Of a DNA stretch of 64,000 nt, positions 42,882-53,509 are shown in pieces. The stretch spans positions 5,456,094-5,520,093 of the forward strand of contig CM067505.1 of assembly GCA_034509495.1 (NCBI GenBank), given 5' to 3'. The position numbers and the translations under genes are program-made. The notes beneath the pieces are model-generated. The model was not told where the DNA came from and did not search any database. It saw nothing but the letters and a program-made list of their open reading frames with translations. Positions within the stretch are counted from its first letter, which is position 1. Every line of letters begins with the position of its first letter. Origin of the DNA: Acestrorhynchus altus (Eukaryota > Chordata > Actinopteri > Characiformes > Acestrorhynchidae).

Positions 42882-43689
42882 TAAATAAATTCCCATAATT
42901 CATAATTAACTATTAGCATGCATGTGAACTGTTTGCTTTTACAGCGTAAAGATGGTTTTGTATGCTGTAAGTCAAGTGTTGCTGTTTGCGCGTCTGTGGG
43001 CAAGGGTTGTTCATACCGTCAAACACAGAAATACACTTCCTAATTATAGGTATGTGGTAGGTCTCATACTGATGAAGCTGATGTAGGTGTTTTAAAGCCA
43101 CAGAATGCATTTGTTACATGATGTATAAATAGCATGTGTGTGACTTACGTTTGAGCGTAAAAATGCTTTATAATCCTTTTATTTCGCCAGAATAAATCAC
43201 ACTGTTGTTTGTTTATTGGTGGGCTTGTAAATAAAATGCTAAACTCTAAACACATTGGTTCACCATGATGGCCTACAGATGCTGTAGATTCTAGCCTTGC
43301 ACCAGCTCACTTCAATGGCTTCTCTGTGACATAGTAAATTGGCATTCTCAAATGGTCCTCCTCTGGACTGTGTACCAGTAGCTTTTGCCCCATTGAGCCA
43401 CTCTCCCAGCTTCCCTGCATTGAACCTCACAGTGGAATTTCTTCCAGTTAGACAAGCATTAACTTTTACCCCTTTCAGCCTCACTACCATATTCTTCAGA
43501 AGTAGTCGGTGTGTTTAACCTTGACCGTCTTTCGTTACCCAGATAAACAAGAAGATAACCCCTATTAAACCACTGACGGCATATTAAAACATAATCATAT
43601 TATAATGACTTTATCTTAAAGATATATCATATTTCTTAAGATATAAATAAAATAAAAATATTTTTTATTATTTTTTAAGAGAAAAACTA
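42882..43689. other. Unique sequence
   Basis: The 43255-43490 part is GC-balanced. No repeat or gene is recognised. Confidence 0.35.
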
Positions 43690-43915
43690 CCTCCATCTTG
43701 TAAGCATGACAATTATCTGGGTGACAAGACTGGACCAGCAGTGGCAAACAGTCAGTGGGGTGCCGACCTTATCAAGCCAGCAGGCCATTTTCATGGCTAA
43801 AGCTGCTGTCAGTCAATACAATCTTTCTGGCTTCACTGAAAATTACAGAAATTGTTTCAGATCTGAATGATGCCTGGCTCACAATGGCTCGATTCTTATT
43901 TTGACCTGCTTAGTC
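43690..43915. promoter_or_regulatory. Strong candidate conserved non-coding element
   Basis: The block is unique and balanced: AAGCATGACAATTATCTGGG, TGCCGACCTTATCAAGCCAG, CAGGCCATTTTCATGGCTAA and AGCTGCTGTCAGTCAATACA. TGTCAGTCAA is a PBX/MEIS-like core (TGACAG/TGATT class). No coding frame is present, which favours a non-coding role. Confidence 0.4.
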
Positions 43916-43923
43916 TAGCTCCA

Positions 43924-43976
43924 TCATCAACATGATCATCAGCAACATCATCATCATGATCATCATCATTATTATC
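43924..43976. repeat. Imperfect (ATC)n microsatellite
   Basis: ATCATC units alternate with ATG and AGC variants. Confidence 0.85.
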
Positions 43977-44345
43977 CTTGCCCTCACTATCATTGATAAC
44001 CTCAAGCCTGTACAAAGCACCACATTTGCAGAACAATCAGTGCTAACGCTGCAATCTTATAGACCGGGGTGCGAGAGGTACCAGGACTGAACTGTCTATT
44101 TATACAAAGACATTGTGCCGGCCATAAAACAATGCTATCGGTTCCTTACCTGATAACAAGCTTTGCAGTCCAACATCACTCAAAGCAAACAGTTTCCTGT
44201 CATGGGCTTTTCTAGCAGACCCAGGGGAATGTGCAGAGAAAGCGACCACTCGTCTATCAGAGCCTGCCTGCCTGGCGGCGGGGATCAACTCTTTCGCCTT
44301 AGTTAAAGCTAGTGGATACTCCAAATGCCTAATTACTCAAAATGC
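43977..44345. promoter_or_regulatory. Candidate conserved non-coding block
   Basis: The 44040-44340 part is unique and GC-balanced with ACTGTCTATTTATACAAAGA, GCCGGCCATAAAACAATGCT (an ACAATG SOX-like core; CATAAAA caudal-like) and GGAATGTGCAGAGAAAGC. The 74-codon minus frame (44100-44324) has no recognisable domain. Confidence 0.35.
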
Positions 44346-45190
44346 TCCCTCTGCAATTAGAAGCACTGGCACATGGCCTAGCAGCATCCCAGCCTGGATC
44401 AGTGCATGAGAGCAAACAGGGGGCACCAGAGGATTCTAACTGCTGCAAGACACAGTAACAAAATTAATGCAATAGCTAGACACTGAAAAAAAAAATATGC
44501 TGGGATTGCAATTAGTCCTAATTATTGTTTATAGTGGGTTAACTGCACTGCTCAGACAGAATGCTTGTGGTGGTATGAATAATTCTAGGAACCAAAACAC
44601 TGTGTTGCATTAAGCAACCAGTGTATAATCACACATATACTGCAGGGAGTTATTCCCACGGGGATGAGCCTACAGATGGAGAAATAAACCAGCTACAACC
44701 AGTTAGTTCTGTGGTACCGTATTAAGACTCTGTGCATCTTACATTTATGTTATGAATGTTACAAAGTGCTGAAAGTGTCATGAGTGGCAAAGGAATCCAC
44801 GCCAAATACCGACATTGGCTTAGCTTAAGGGTAGACAGTAAATGAAACTGGGGATCCAGATGAATCAATGAGTGACTCGAATTAATTCCAAAACCAGCAT
44901 ACAATTCCAAAAGGCAAAGCAGAGAGAAAGCAACTGGTACAGAGGGAAAGCAAGTCACAGGTGAGAGAAATCAGAACTCAGGTGAAGGTGATCAAGTGAT
45001 CACTCTGACTGGAGGCAACAGCTGTCACAGTATTGCCATAAGGCATGGCATTTTCAGAAATGTCATGAATAGACTCGAGGCAAAGGGAGCCCGACACAAA
45101 GGTAAAGATGTGCTCAGAGGTTTCTCAACTTGTAATGTCATAAGATTCTATGCTTCTATTTTTTTTTCAGGATGATTTACATTTGCTTTA
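44346..45190. other. Unique sequence
   Basis: No repeat or gene is recognised. Confidence 0.4.
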
Positions 45191-45226
45191 ATATTTATTT
45201 ATTTATTTATTTATTTATTTATTTTT
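45191..45226. repeat. (TTTA)n microsatellite
   Basis: About nine TTTA units. Confidence 0.95.
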
Positions 45227-45299
45227 GCACCAAGTCTGAAGTCCAAAATCTGGGTACACACACATACAGCTGGCAGCCTCCCTGTGCCCACTTAAAAAA

Positions 45300-45800
45300 A
45301 GGCTTTGTTTGACAGCATTCATTAATCGACCAGCATACAGTACTATGAGAAAGTCCAAGGAACTCAGAACTGACAATCAACTTCAGACAATCAGTTTAAA
45401 CATGAATTATTGGGAAGTGCAACCACTTGGCCAAGGTATTGAAGAAGACTCAAACTGTCACCCTCAGCTGAGAGGAAATTGGTTTGTATGGATCAATAAC
45501 AACCCAAGAACCACCAAGACACAGACCTGCATTGAACTGGAAGCTGATGGAAGACACGAGTCATTGTTCATAGGGCAAGGTGAGTTTTGCATCACCATGG
45601 ACCAAATGAGAGGTCGTTATCTACGAAACAAGCTCCTGCTCCAAAAACTGACAGCAAGTTTGACTAATATTTGCAGAAGAAAAAATGCCTTGTTGACAGG
45701 CATTCAGTTCCAACAACACTACCAACTGTTGAGTATGGTGGTGGTAACCATGTGCTCTAGTGCTCTTTTGCTGTCAGTTAAACTTTTTGTATTTTCAATC
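45300..45800 (+). pseudogene. Tc1-like transposase remnant
   Basis: A 189-codon open frame (45309-45878) is the longest in the window, but it is a fossil. ATGAGAAAGTCCAAGGAACT gives the MRKSKEL start of a Tc1 family, and DNA further on (GACTCAAACTGTCACCCTCA, CCCAAGAACCACCAAGACAC, GCATCACCATGGACCAAATG, GTATGGTGGTGGTAACCATG) follows that family's order from memory. The protein in the open frame is not transposase-like past the start, because frameshifts have moved the true reading. The stretch between CAGGCATTCAGTTCC and the GGTGGTGG motif lacks the first catalytic Asp segment. Confidence 0.65.
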
Positions 45801-45884
45801 TATTCAATTTTTTTTTTTCAGTTTTTCTTGGTCAAGGTTGTGGTGGTTCTGCATGGAATACATGGAATCAATCACTGAATACCA

Positions 45885-46095
45885 TTCACACCCATTCACT
45901 CACACCCGCAGGCAGTTTAGCATTGCCAATTCACCTACCACATGTGTTTTTTGGCAGGTGTGTTTAGAGGACGTGGACACAGGAAAACACACCAAACTCC
46001 TCACAGAGGGAGACCGGAGAGATTACTGAACCTACAACATCCATCCCCTGGAGCTATGCAGCACATACACCACTGTGCATTCCTGCACTGCTGTA
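45885..46095 (+). repeat. Family K widespread fish repeat, copy 1
   Basis: CATTCACTCACACCCGCAGG, TTAGCATTGCCAATTCACCT and ACCAAACTCCTCACAGAGGG appear in the order of a very common teleost dispersed repeat (GCCAATTCACCT...GGAAACC...CTCCTCACAGA). It immediately follows the Tc1 remnant. Related copies are at 57985-58090 (opposite orientation) and 62020-62210. Confidence 0.65.
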
Positions 46096-46638
46096 AACTG
46101 CACAGATACATTTCTTGCATTGCTAGTATCTGTAAAGGAAATTGATAATGTGTAGAAATTCATCACTATGCAAATTTAAACAAGTTAAATAATATAGAAC
46201 CTAAAACAAATAGTAGAAAAGGTCAGCAATTATGATCAGGTTCTTTAACAGCTTTTACCAAAATAAAGAAAAACAGGCTGTTTGGCCAATATTTAACTAT
46301 TTCTTTAGGAAAAACAAACAAACAAACAAACAAACAAACAAAAAACTCACCACATAGGCCAAACTAGCTAACGATAGCTAACATCATTATTATGATAATA
46401 TAAAATGTTCCATAGTCTATTATTGGGTTGCATGATGTTCAGTTTCTTACAAATATTTAAATTCTCTTAATTTTTAGATCTCAAATGAGGACAAATTTAC
46501 GTTTTAGTTCAATTATTGTAATTACATTATACTAGAGCATATCAAAAAACAATGTCATTAAAAACTCAATTGTGATCACAATTTCATTCAAAATGTTAAA
46601 CTGTCATATTTTAAATTCATTCCATATTATTTATCTAT

Positions 46639-46669
<31 letters not shown>

Positions 46670-47096
46670 TTTTTTATTTATGATTATTTATCAGTATGGC
46701 TCATGAAAACCAGAAATCCAGAATCTCAAAATAAAAATACATTTTCAGATGAATAGGTATTAATCACAGTATTAACTTTAAAACAATAAAGCTTTACATA
46801 TATCACTTTAAATGTAATACAAATGTAAGATGTTCACATTAGTCAAATATTTTGAGCTGCACCAGTAGTTTCTGACACAATGTTAGTTGTGTTACTCTGT
46901 TAAAGAAAACTACAGTCATTATAGATTCAGTTGTTACATAATTTGCAACTGTGTTACCTGTGACGAATGAATGCACTATGAATTGTGAATGTGACTAGTG
47001 AAGTGTGAGTGTACGAAGCACCATGAACTCAGCGAGTGATCTGTTGAAGCACATAATGCGGTTAAAATGAAATGAATAGATAACAATGGAATATAA
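46096..47096. other. AT-rich sequence with two microsatellites
   Basis: It contains (AAAC)n at about 46313-46343 and (TTTA)n at about 46628-46672, in AT-rich DNA. No gene is recognised. Confidence 0.5.
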
Positions 47097-47515
47097 ACTA
47101 TATGTCCATACAACGAATGCATTCAGCTACAGTAAGTTGCACCCACTGCTGACACAGATGTGCAAAGGCAGGCACAGCTTGCCTAGTCCCTGTAGAGAAG
47201 TACTGCCAATAGAATAGGACTCTCTGAACCAGACAAACAAAAATCTATTGGCACCATGCCTAACGCCATAAGTGTAAAGCCTCCAGCATTGAGCTGTGGT
47301 GCAGGAGAACTGTGGTCTCTGGAATGGGGGAGTTCCATCAAGTTTTTTGGGAAGGACTTGGAGAGGTGGGACGGGAAGGGGGTGGGGATCATCCAACACA
47401 ACCTCATAAACACTGGTGTAACTGAATGCAATCAAATCCTCTCAGCTCTGCTCTAAAATCTAGTAGAAACTCTTCTCTGGAGCAGGATAAAGTGTTTTTA
47501 ATACCCTTGTTTTGA
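47097..47515 (-). mobile_element. Family A MITE, copy 6 (inverted)
   Basis: In reverse orientation the right end ACTATATGTCCATACAACGA comes first, then GCTTGCCTAGTCCCTGTAGA, GGCACCATGCCTAACGCCAT, TTGAGCTGTGGTGCAGGAGA and TGCAATCAAATCCTCTCAGC. The far (left) end is lost into the ACTC array. Confidence 0.82.
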
Positions 47516-47521
47516 AATAAA

Positions 47522-47625
47522 ACTCACTCACTCCCTCACTCCCTCCCTCACTCCCTCACTCACTCCCTCACTCACTCCCTCACTCACTCCCTCACTCACT
47601 CACTCACTCACTCACTCACTCACTC
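47522..47625. repeat. (ACTC)n array with CCCT variants
   Basis: A 104-bp array alternates ACTC and CCTC units: CACTCCCTCACTCCCTCC gives way to a pure (ACTC)n end at about 47597-47625. This mixes a 12-base higher order with a 4-base unit. It replaces the left end of the neighbouring family A copy. Confidence 0.92.
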
Positions 47626-48075
47626 AAACTGGCAGGCTGAAGATTCTTTTGGGGCTTCCTGAAAGTGGTGCTTCACATTAGTGACAATTGCTGTGCTTGT
47701 CAGGCAGAAACACAAATCATTAAAATGCCCTGTGAGCCGATTTCTGCCTCCGGGCCTTGAGCCGAACAGGTCTGGTATAGAGCACCTACTTCCACAAGGG
47801 AGAATAAATGAAGATTTCCTTAGGCAAGTCTTTATTATCATAAGTCTTGTAGGCACTAGTGGCTCAGCGCATTGCAGCAGGAACCAGAGGGATGCTCGCT
47901 TCAGTTCCATATAGGAGTGACCTCTGGAGGACTGTTAGTCTCAATGCCCTGTTCGTCCTCTGACTGCTGCTGTGCCCTTGACCAGTAACATCGCCCTGGG
48001 GCATCTCGCTGGAGCACAGCAGCCTTGAAACAATGTCCCCTATGGAAAACACCCTTCGAAATAAAGGTTATGAAA
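47626..48075. promoter_or_regulatory. Candidate conserved non-coding block
   Basis: A unique, GC-balanced block contains GTGACAATTGCTGTGCTTGT (SOX-like ACAAT core), AAATCATTAAAATGCCCTGT, GAGCCGATTTCTGCCTCCGG and GAATAAATGAAGATTTCCTT. Overlapping frames occur on both strands (47620-48104) without domains. Confidence 0.38.
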
Positions 48076-48485
48076 CATATAAACATATATTGCAGGAACA
48101 TCACTGCAGTGCTGTTAAACTTGTACTTTTACTGCGCTTCCCACTTTATTGCCACTGCAGTGAGTTGCTCTTGTGACCTGTGGATCTGACGGCATCTGAT
48201 CTGCACCTGAAGGGCAGCACCACAAATTGTCCATTAAGAAAGAAAAGTGCCATTAAAGCTTCCTGGGGAGCGAGAGCAGTAACAGTCAGCAGAGCGGAAC
48301 CCCTCTAATTTATTTTGCCGGCTACTTCGGGGAGCACCAGTGACAGGGAATCTGTGGAGAAGGCATCGGCACCACAAACAGTTTTTTACTTGTTTTTTTT
48401 TTCCTCTTTTTTTTTCAGCTGGGCATTTCTCCTCTTCCTTCCGCTGTTCGGCCTGGATCTGAGCAGGTGATTAATTCTGCTGACA
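48076..48485. promoter_or_regulatory. Strong candidate conserved non-coding element
   Basis: A unique block holds GACCTGTGGATCTGACGGCA, CAAATTGTCCATTAAGAAAG, AAGTGCCATTAAAGCTTCCT, GGGGAGCGAGAGCAGTAACA and CCCTCTAATTTATTTTGCCG. Two CCATTAA cores 25 bases apart suggest paired homeodomain sites. A T-tract follows at 48385-48416. No open frame is seen on the plus strand. Confidence 0.42.
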
Positions 48486-48850
48486 GTACTGCTTATAACC
48501 CCCCAACCATCCCCAACCCCCTTCACCAACTCCTCTTATTTTTCTTTGTGAATCAACTTTCCCTGTTAAAGGCATAGCGTTGCAGTGAATGCAACGAAAG
48601 GGAATTTTTGCACTATAGTTGCTGCTGAAACTACTTTGAAAAAAAAAAAAAAGAGAAAAAGAAAGACCCCCTAATTGGCATTAGCTGGTGTCACCATGAA
48701 AGCAGTCCTCGTCAGGGAGGCTTTGTTTTAAAGAGACAGTGCCACGGCGCCCTTTGGAGGATGCTCTGCGCTGCAGTGTCCTCAAAGCTGATTAATTGGC
48801 TTGTCAGCGCAGTATTTTTATCCCGCTCCCCAGATGGGTGCACACTCACA
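48486..48850. promoter_or_regulatory. Candidate conserved non-coding block
   Basis: GTTTTAAAGAGACAGTGCCA, CGGCGCCCTTTGGAGGATGC and AAAGCTGATTAATTGGCTTG (a perfect ATTAAT homeodomain core) lie in a unique block with a short A-homopolymer at about 48636-48650. Confidence 0.35.
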
Positions 48851-49079
48851 GTCCTTCCCAGTGTCCTACACCACGGTCAGGTGCCTGTGGAGGAACCACA
48901 CCCCCCTTGCATGACCGACAGAGGAGTCTGATTGGTTGGGAAAACTGGAGTTTTGTAACATGGCATGTTCAGAGGACCAAGCACTTTCTGCAGGGCTATG
49001 AGGTTATCTAAGGTGTGATGGCTTGGACTGGGAGAGCTGGGTTGCGTACATCTGATGTAGCAGCAGTACACCTGTAATT
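48851..49079. other. Unique sequence
   Basis: Nothing recognised. Confidence 0.35.
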
Positions 49080-49095
49080 GTGTGTGTGTGTGTGT

Positions 49096-49152
<57 letters not shown>
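49080..49152. repeat. (GT)n-(GA)n compound microsatellite
   Basis: About nine GT units lead into 26 GA units (49099-49152). Confidence 0.97.
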
Positions 49153-49156
<4 letters not shown>

Positions 49157-49278
49157 GAGAGGCTCCAGTGGGGAGAAAGTATGACTCTACTGATTAATGT
49201 GACAAACAGAGCTGGAGCACAGTTGGGCCTGACAGAGCCCACAGGGCATGCGGATCATACACTGCGTAGTAGAGAAAG

Positions 49279-49279
<1 letters not shown>

Positions 49280-49337
<58 letters not shown>

Positions 49338-49375
49338 CGAGGGGGAGAGAGAGAGAGTAAGAGAGAGCATGTGTG
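49280..49375. repeat. (GA)n microsatellite with imperfect tail
   Basis: About 26 perfect GA units (49281-49332) are followed by broken GA-rich sequence to 49380. It is the second GA array within 200 bp of the first. Confidence 0.96.
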
Positions 49376-49379
49376 AGAG

Positions 49380-49690
49380 AGACTAAGTGCGCACCTTGGA
49401 AAAAAAAAAAAGCACTTCACTTCTTCGACTGCAGAAAAAGACTCTCTGAAACAAAATAGAATGAAATAAAAAGTCACAGTTATGGATGGAAACAGTTTCT
49501 GCAATCTATTTCTAATTTATCTTTATTGCAACCCCAGCCCCAAAGGCAATTCCAGGTTTTATGTGACATGAAAACACCACAAAAACACAATTCTGGTTTT
49601 GCTAATAATAACAAATTATCTTCCCAGGCATGCTGCCACAGGGGAGAGGGGGAAAAGCCCACCCCATTTCAGTAAACCAATCAGTAAACA
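49380..49690. promoter_or_regulatory. Candidate conserved non-coding block
   Basis: A unique block with TTTCTGCAATCTATTTCTAA, TTTATCTTTATTGCAACCCC, AAGGCAATTCCAGGTTTTAT and TTTTGCTAATAATAACAAAT. It has no coding support. Confidence 0.32.
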
Positions 49691-50424
49691 GTTCTTAGTA
49701 ATTTGTTGATTTTGAACTGAACTGTCATAAGAGGAGAGAAAAATGATTTGGGGTGAAATAATTGCAATAACATTTACATTAGGCTTTTTTTTTGCGAGTA
49801 ACTTATTTATTGTTAAGCATGTTGGTCACACTGCATATTGCAGTAATTTGCTAACGCTGGAATAGGTTTTGTGCACAATCTGAAGGCTTGGCTGCTCAAA
49901 CTAAGCTGGAGATCCTCAGAGAGAAGCTTCTCTTAGAAAAGGTTAGAAGTCCTTGCAAAGTCAAGTAACACAAAAAATCAAGTAATACCAAACTTCCTCC
50001 TCTCCTTCATGACCCTAAAATTATTTTGAGGTTGTACGAATGGTTGAGGAACTCAAACCATCTTATAACACCTACTGATGTGGCTTCCAGATTAGGATGC
50101 ATTATGCATTGAATCTGCGGTTTGTTGTGCTTGTTTTGTACTTGCAAGGACTTAGGATTTTTACTCTTTACAGCGGCAGAGTGTGAAACAGCGGCAGAGT
50201 GTAACACACATTTTGGTGACTGGGTACCAAATTCTGTACCAAAATTCTGCTGGTATTACCAAATACTGATTCCCACCATTCAAATCTGGGCCAAAGTTTG
50301 GTTCAAAGTGGAATGCACATTAAGACTAAACAACATTTCTGACCATTCCACAGCTGGGCTAATGAAAACAGCATGTCTGCAGCCATTACCGATGAAACAC
50401 GCATGTAACCCAGGGATTAACTGC
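49691..50424. other. Unique sequence
   Basis: A short tandem duplication, CAGCGGCAGAGTGTAA-type, occurs at 50173-50205 (GCGGCAGAGTGT twice). Nothing else is recognised. Confidence 0.4.
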
Positions 50425-50785
50425 TGAAGTTTAACCATAACAGCTCCCTGTAGCTGCCCGCATCAGATTCAAAACCTTGATGCTGACCTACAAAGCCAAA
50501 AACGGACCAGCCCCTCCATACATGATGGCAATGGTCAAAACTCCATCGAGCTTCAAGTACAGCTCGGCTTGACCCACCGTCCCTCAAAACACAAGGAGAA
50601 CATACATCCAGACTCTTTTCTGTTCTGGCACCAAAATGGTGGAATGAACTTCCCCTGGCAGTCCGAACAGCTGAGTCCCTCACTGTCTTCAAACGCAGAC
50701 TGAAGACTCATCAGTTTCAGGAATATTTAACTCTATTTAACTCTGGATTCCGCAAATGTAAATGTAAATGTAAATGTAAATGAAA
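50425..50785 (+). mobile_element. L2-like LINE 3' fragment (ORF2 C-terminus and tail)
   Basis: From 50450 one frame reads VAARIRFKTLMLTYKAKNGP and then APPYMMAMV, the conserved post-polymerase segment of L2/CR1-type fish LINEs. From 50610 another frame reads RLFSVLAPKWWNELPLAVRT and then AESLTVFKRRLKTH, the final C-terminal motif of the same family. The shift between them and a stop show decay. The element ends in an (AAATGT)n array at 50753-50780, the tandem tail by which L2-type elements end. The reverse transcriptase core is absent, so this is a 5'-truncated insertion. Confidence 0.85.
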
Positions 50786-51459
50786 TACACTTTACTACTG
50801 CTGTAGTCTTTCAAGAGTATATCACTCAGCCCAGTACAGTGAGAATCAGACAGATTGGTGTATTTTTATATGGCAATGCTAATATGGGCGTGGCCACACA
50901 TAACTCTGGTGTATAAAATGCTCTAAATAAATAATGCAATTATAAATAGAAAATCTTTGACTTTTAACAACATTATTTGAGGCAGAGTTTCAGATGTGAT
51001 TCTCCATCCAAACTCCAAACTTGATTTATCCATTTAAATCTTTGGACTAAAGGAAAAACCCAGTGAGTGCCCCCTACCATGCAAACATATGTTTTAGTCA
51101 AGTTTAGTCTGTGAATATGAGTGTGTAAAAGTGTGTGTGAGAGGGAAAGAGAGAGAGGGGGGGAGGGAATAAATGTTCTGCACCAACCATAATCAGCCTC
51201 AAGCTCATGCTTCATCAAGCCTATTACCACAGACAGTTGTGGGAAAATCTGGCCTGTACAACATGCGGAGCAGCAGGGCCTGGACATGCATGGCCATGAG
51301 GAGGGGGAGCGCTCTCCTACAAGTGCATTCAAACAGGCAAACTGTTGGCAAGGCCATAAATGTTGCAGGAGAAATAGCTTTTAAAGTGCGCCCGACTCTG
51401 TTGGAACTTAAGTTAATAATTATTTTAAAGCTTGTGCCTGTGTGTCCCACTACTCACTG
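50786..51459. other. Unique sequence
   Basis: Two frames on opposite strands (51173-51502 and 51205-51450) overlap, without domains. Block 51180-51410 is GC-balanced. No gene is called. Confidence 0.35.
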
Positions 51460-51500
51460 TGTGTGTGTGTATATGAGTGTGTTTGTGTGTGTGTGTGTGT

Positions 51501-51568
<68 letters not shown>

Positions 51569-51580
51569 GAGAGTGAGACA
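51460..51580. repeat. (GT)n-(GA)n compound microsatellite
   Basis: A GT tract (about 51460-51500) runs into about 35 GA units (51508-51560), then broken GA-rich sequence. The orientation matches that at 49080. Confidence 0.97.
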
Positions 51581-51599
51581 ATGTAACAAGATCAGACAT

Positions 51600-52040
51600 A
51601 TACATGCACATGCAGGAAGCATCCCGGCCCCTTTCCACCCACGCACTGTGCATTTTAGGCCGGAGAAAGAAAGGCAAGATAAACTTCCCCTTCGTTCTGC
51701 CACCAAAGCGAACAGCAGTGCTTTGAAGCCCCGAAATAGCAGATCGGTGTTTAATCAAAGATTTCACAGCGTTTGTTTATTTTCCGTTGCAGGCGGACCC
51801 ATTACAAAGACCATTAATTGCTTGGGCAGTTTGCCCAATGCTTACCGGCGGGCAAAAACACTCACCGCAACATCTTCTGCTGATCGTTTATCCTCTTACT
51901 ATGAGAACTCAGAGGAGAGAAAGAGATAGCGAGTATGAGAGAAGGAGAGAGGCAAAGCATGGTAGAAAACAATGAGAGGGAGGAGATAAAAGATAGAAGG
52001 AGCCCAGCAGGATATTTTTGTTTAGCAGATCATTACAACT
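51600..52040. promoter_or_regulatory. Strong candidate conserved non-coding element
   Basis: The core 51690-51900 is unique with CATTACAAAGACCATTAATT (an ACAAAG TCF/SOX core next to an ATTAAT homeodomain core), GCTTGGGCAGTTTGCCCAAT (a GGGCAnnnTGCCC palindrome) and GCTTACCGGCGGGCAAAAAC. A long frame continues through from the GA array to 51929 and a TTTCCGTTGCAG acceptor-like site precedes it at 51780-51791, but the encoded sequence has no recognisable domain. Confidence 0.42.
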
Positions 52041-52044
52041 TTGG

Positions 52045-52370
52045 TTCTTAACGGACCTGAGATCCATACCTTACAGGCAGTTTGCATGGCGTTTTCAAGG
52101 ATTTATAACTCAGGATCAGAGTAGCCTACAGACTTTATACACATATACTCCAAGTGAGCAGTGAAAGAGGGTTTGGCTGATGAAATCACTGACAGAGGAG
52201 AAGGAAGGGGCTGTTTGCTCTTTTCCTTACACAGATTTCAAATTTCAGAATAAAAGTCTTGAGAAGGTATAATATGGTAATAAATCAATATAATCATCAA
52301 TATAAGATGATACTGATTTTTTTATTATTAGTTTTTTTGGACTGCTATCAAGTATTTTTAACTTATTATT
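52045..52370 (+). repeat. Family B dispersed repeat, plus copy
   Basis: TTTATAACTCAGGATCAGAG, GCTGATGAAATCACTGACAG, GGGGCTGTTTGCTCTTTTCC, CAAATTTCAGAATAAAAGTC and GACTGCTATCAAGTATTTTT follow the family order. The middle part (GAGTAATCC to GCATGTTTAC) is deleted. Confidence 0.68.
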
Positions 52371-52689
52371 AGCAATATATTTTAACTTATTATCACAATG
52401 ATTTACTAATTAATTATAACAATCACTACAAATAACAAATAACATTTACAAATAAATGTTTTTATTTATGGTGTTTTTAAAATTGGGAAATAAACTTCAA
52501 AATGAAGTCTTGTTTTAGAAACATTCAAATGGTGTTGTGATGCAGACCAGTATGTATCAGAATGTTATTAAAACTTTATGTCTGTAATATTATAGACTAA
52601 CATTTCTGGAACCTTTTAAAACACTGCTGAACACTCTCTGCTAGCTGGGAGACTGCATGGTGATCTCGATATTCTAGACAACCTGCTAC
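52371..52689. other. AT-rich sequence
   Basis: No gene or repeat is recognised. Confidence 0.4.
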
Positions 52690-52978
52690 ATCAGGGTTCC
52701 TAAATTAATTCCGGGTCCTGGATTTCAGCACTGATTCAACAAGTTCTGGAGAATTCTGCCTGGGTTTGCAAATGTATTTGAGCATGGAACGTGTCCATTA
52801 AATATACACAACTTACTGATTTTCTGGAGCATCTTCAAATTAAAAGAGTGTAGCTTGAATTTTGGTATTTTACCAGATGTCAGAACCGCTGAATAGACAT
52901 ATCGGGGCTGTATTTGGTTTATAGTACCTGATAAATTGTACAGGGTACTCCAGGATCAGAGTTGGGAATTATACAGAG
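52690..52978. mobile_element. hAT-like non-autonomous element
   Basis: The left end TCAGGGTTCCTAAATTAATT then CCGGGTCCTGGA and the right end ACTCCAGGATCAGAGTTGGG then AATTA form an imperfect inverted pair (GGTCCTGGA versus TCCAGGATC). This is the pattern of the small CAGGGGT...GGTCCTGGAG hAT-like elements of fish. It spans ~290 bp, non-coding. Confidence 0.5.
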
Positions 52979-53026
52979 AGTAAGTTTGAGAGATAGAGGA
53001 AGGCAAAGGTGAGATGAAGGAGAAAA

Positions 53027-53031
<5 letters not shown>

Positions 53032-53084
<53 letters not shown>
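53032..53084. repeat. (GA)n microsatellite
   Basis: About 26 GA units. Confidence 0.97.
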
Positions 53085-53087
<3 letters not shown>

Positions 53088-53509
53088 CAGGGGATGAACG
53101 GTAAGGCCAGCCTCAGACTTTAACCCTCATGCTGTTCACTTCAATTCTGTTGAGTTCTGTGTGTCACTGAAGGTCCTCTGCAGCACGGTGGCTTCAGTCT
53201 TCTGTTTGAAGCCTGCCTCAGTCACAGAGGCTCATGCTCTTGTCTTTAAACCACTTTGCCTGCTCTTATAAATCCACACCACTGTAGGCAGCTGAAAACC
53301 CACCGGCAGACATGTGCTCCACTCTCAAACTGCATTCCATGTTAACATTCACACACTGACCCAGGGCCTTATTGGACTGCAGAGCACAGGACTGCTATGG
53401 TATTTGGTAGCTAGTGGTGACTTTTATTGGTTATTACTTTTTTTCAGTCACTGTTCTTTGTATATGTTCTTCTACAATGCAAATTAAATGTTTAAATAAT
53501 GATCGATTG
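53085..53509. other. Unique sequence
   Basis: Nothing recognised. The part up to 53400 is GC-balanced. Confidence 0.35.

Noticed and set aside
45309..45878. 189-codon open frame, the longest in the window
   Set aside because: The underlying DNA follows a Tc1 transposase gene with frameshifts; after the start the open frame is not the true transposase frame and ends in a low-complexity Phe/Val-rich tail.
49082..49504. Poly Arg-Glu and poly Ser-Leu frames
   Set aside because: Direct products of the (GA)n arrays, seen in both orientations.
51477..51929. 150-codon plus frame with an acceptor-like TTTCCGTTGCAG
   Set aside because: Half is GA-array translation (poly Arg-Glu); the remainder has no domain and the acceptor lacks a paired donor. 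Treated as a candidate regulatory block instead.
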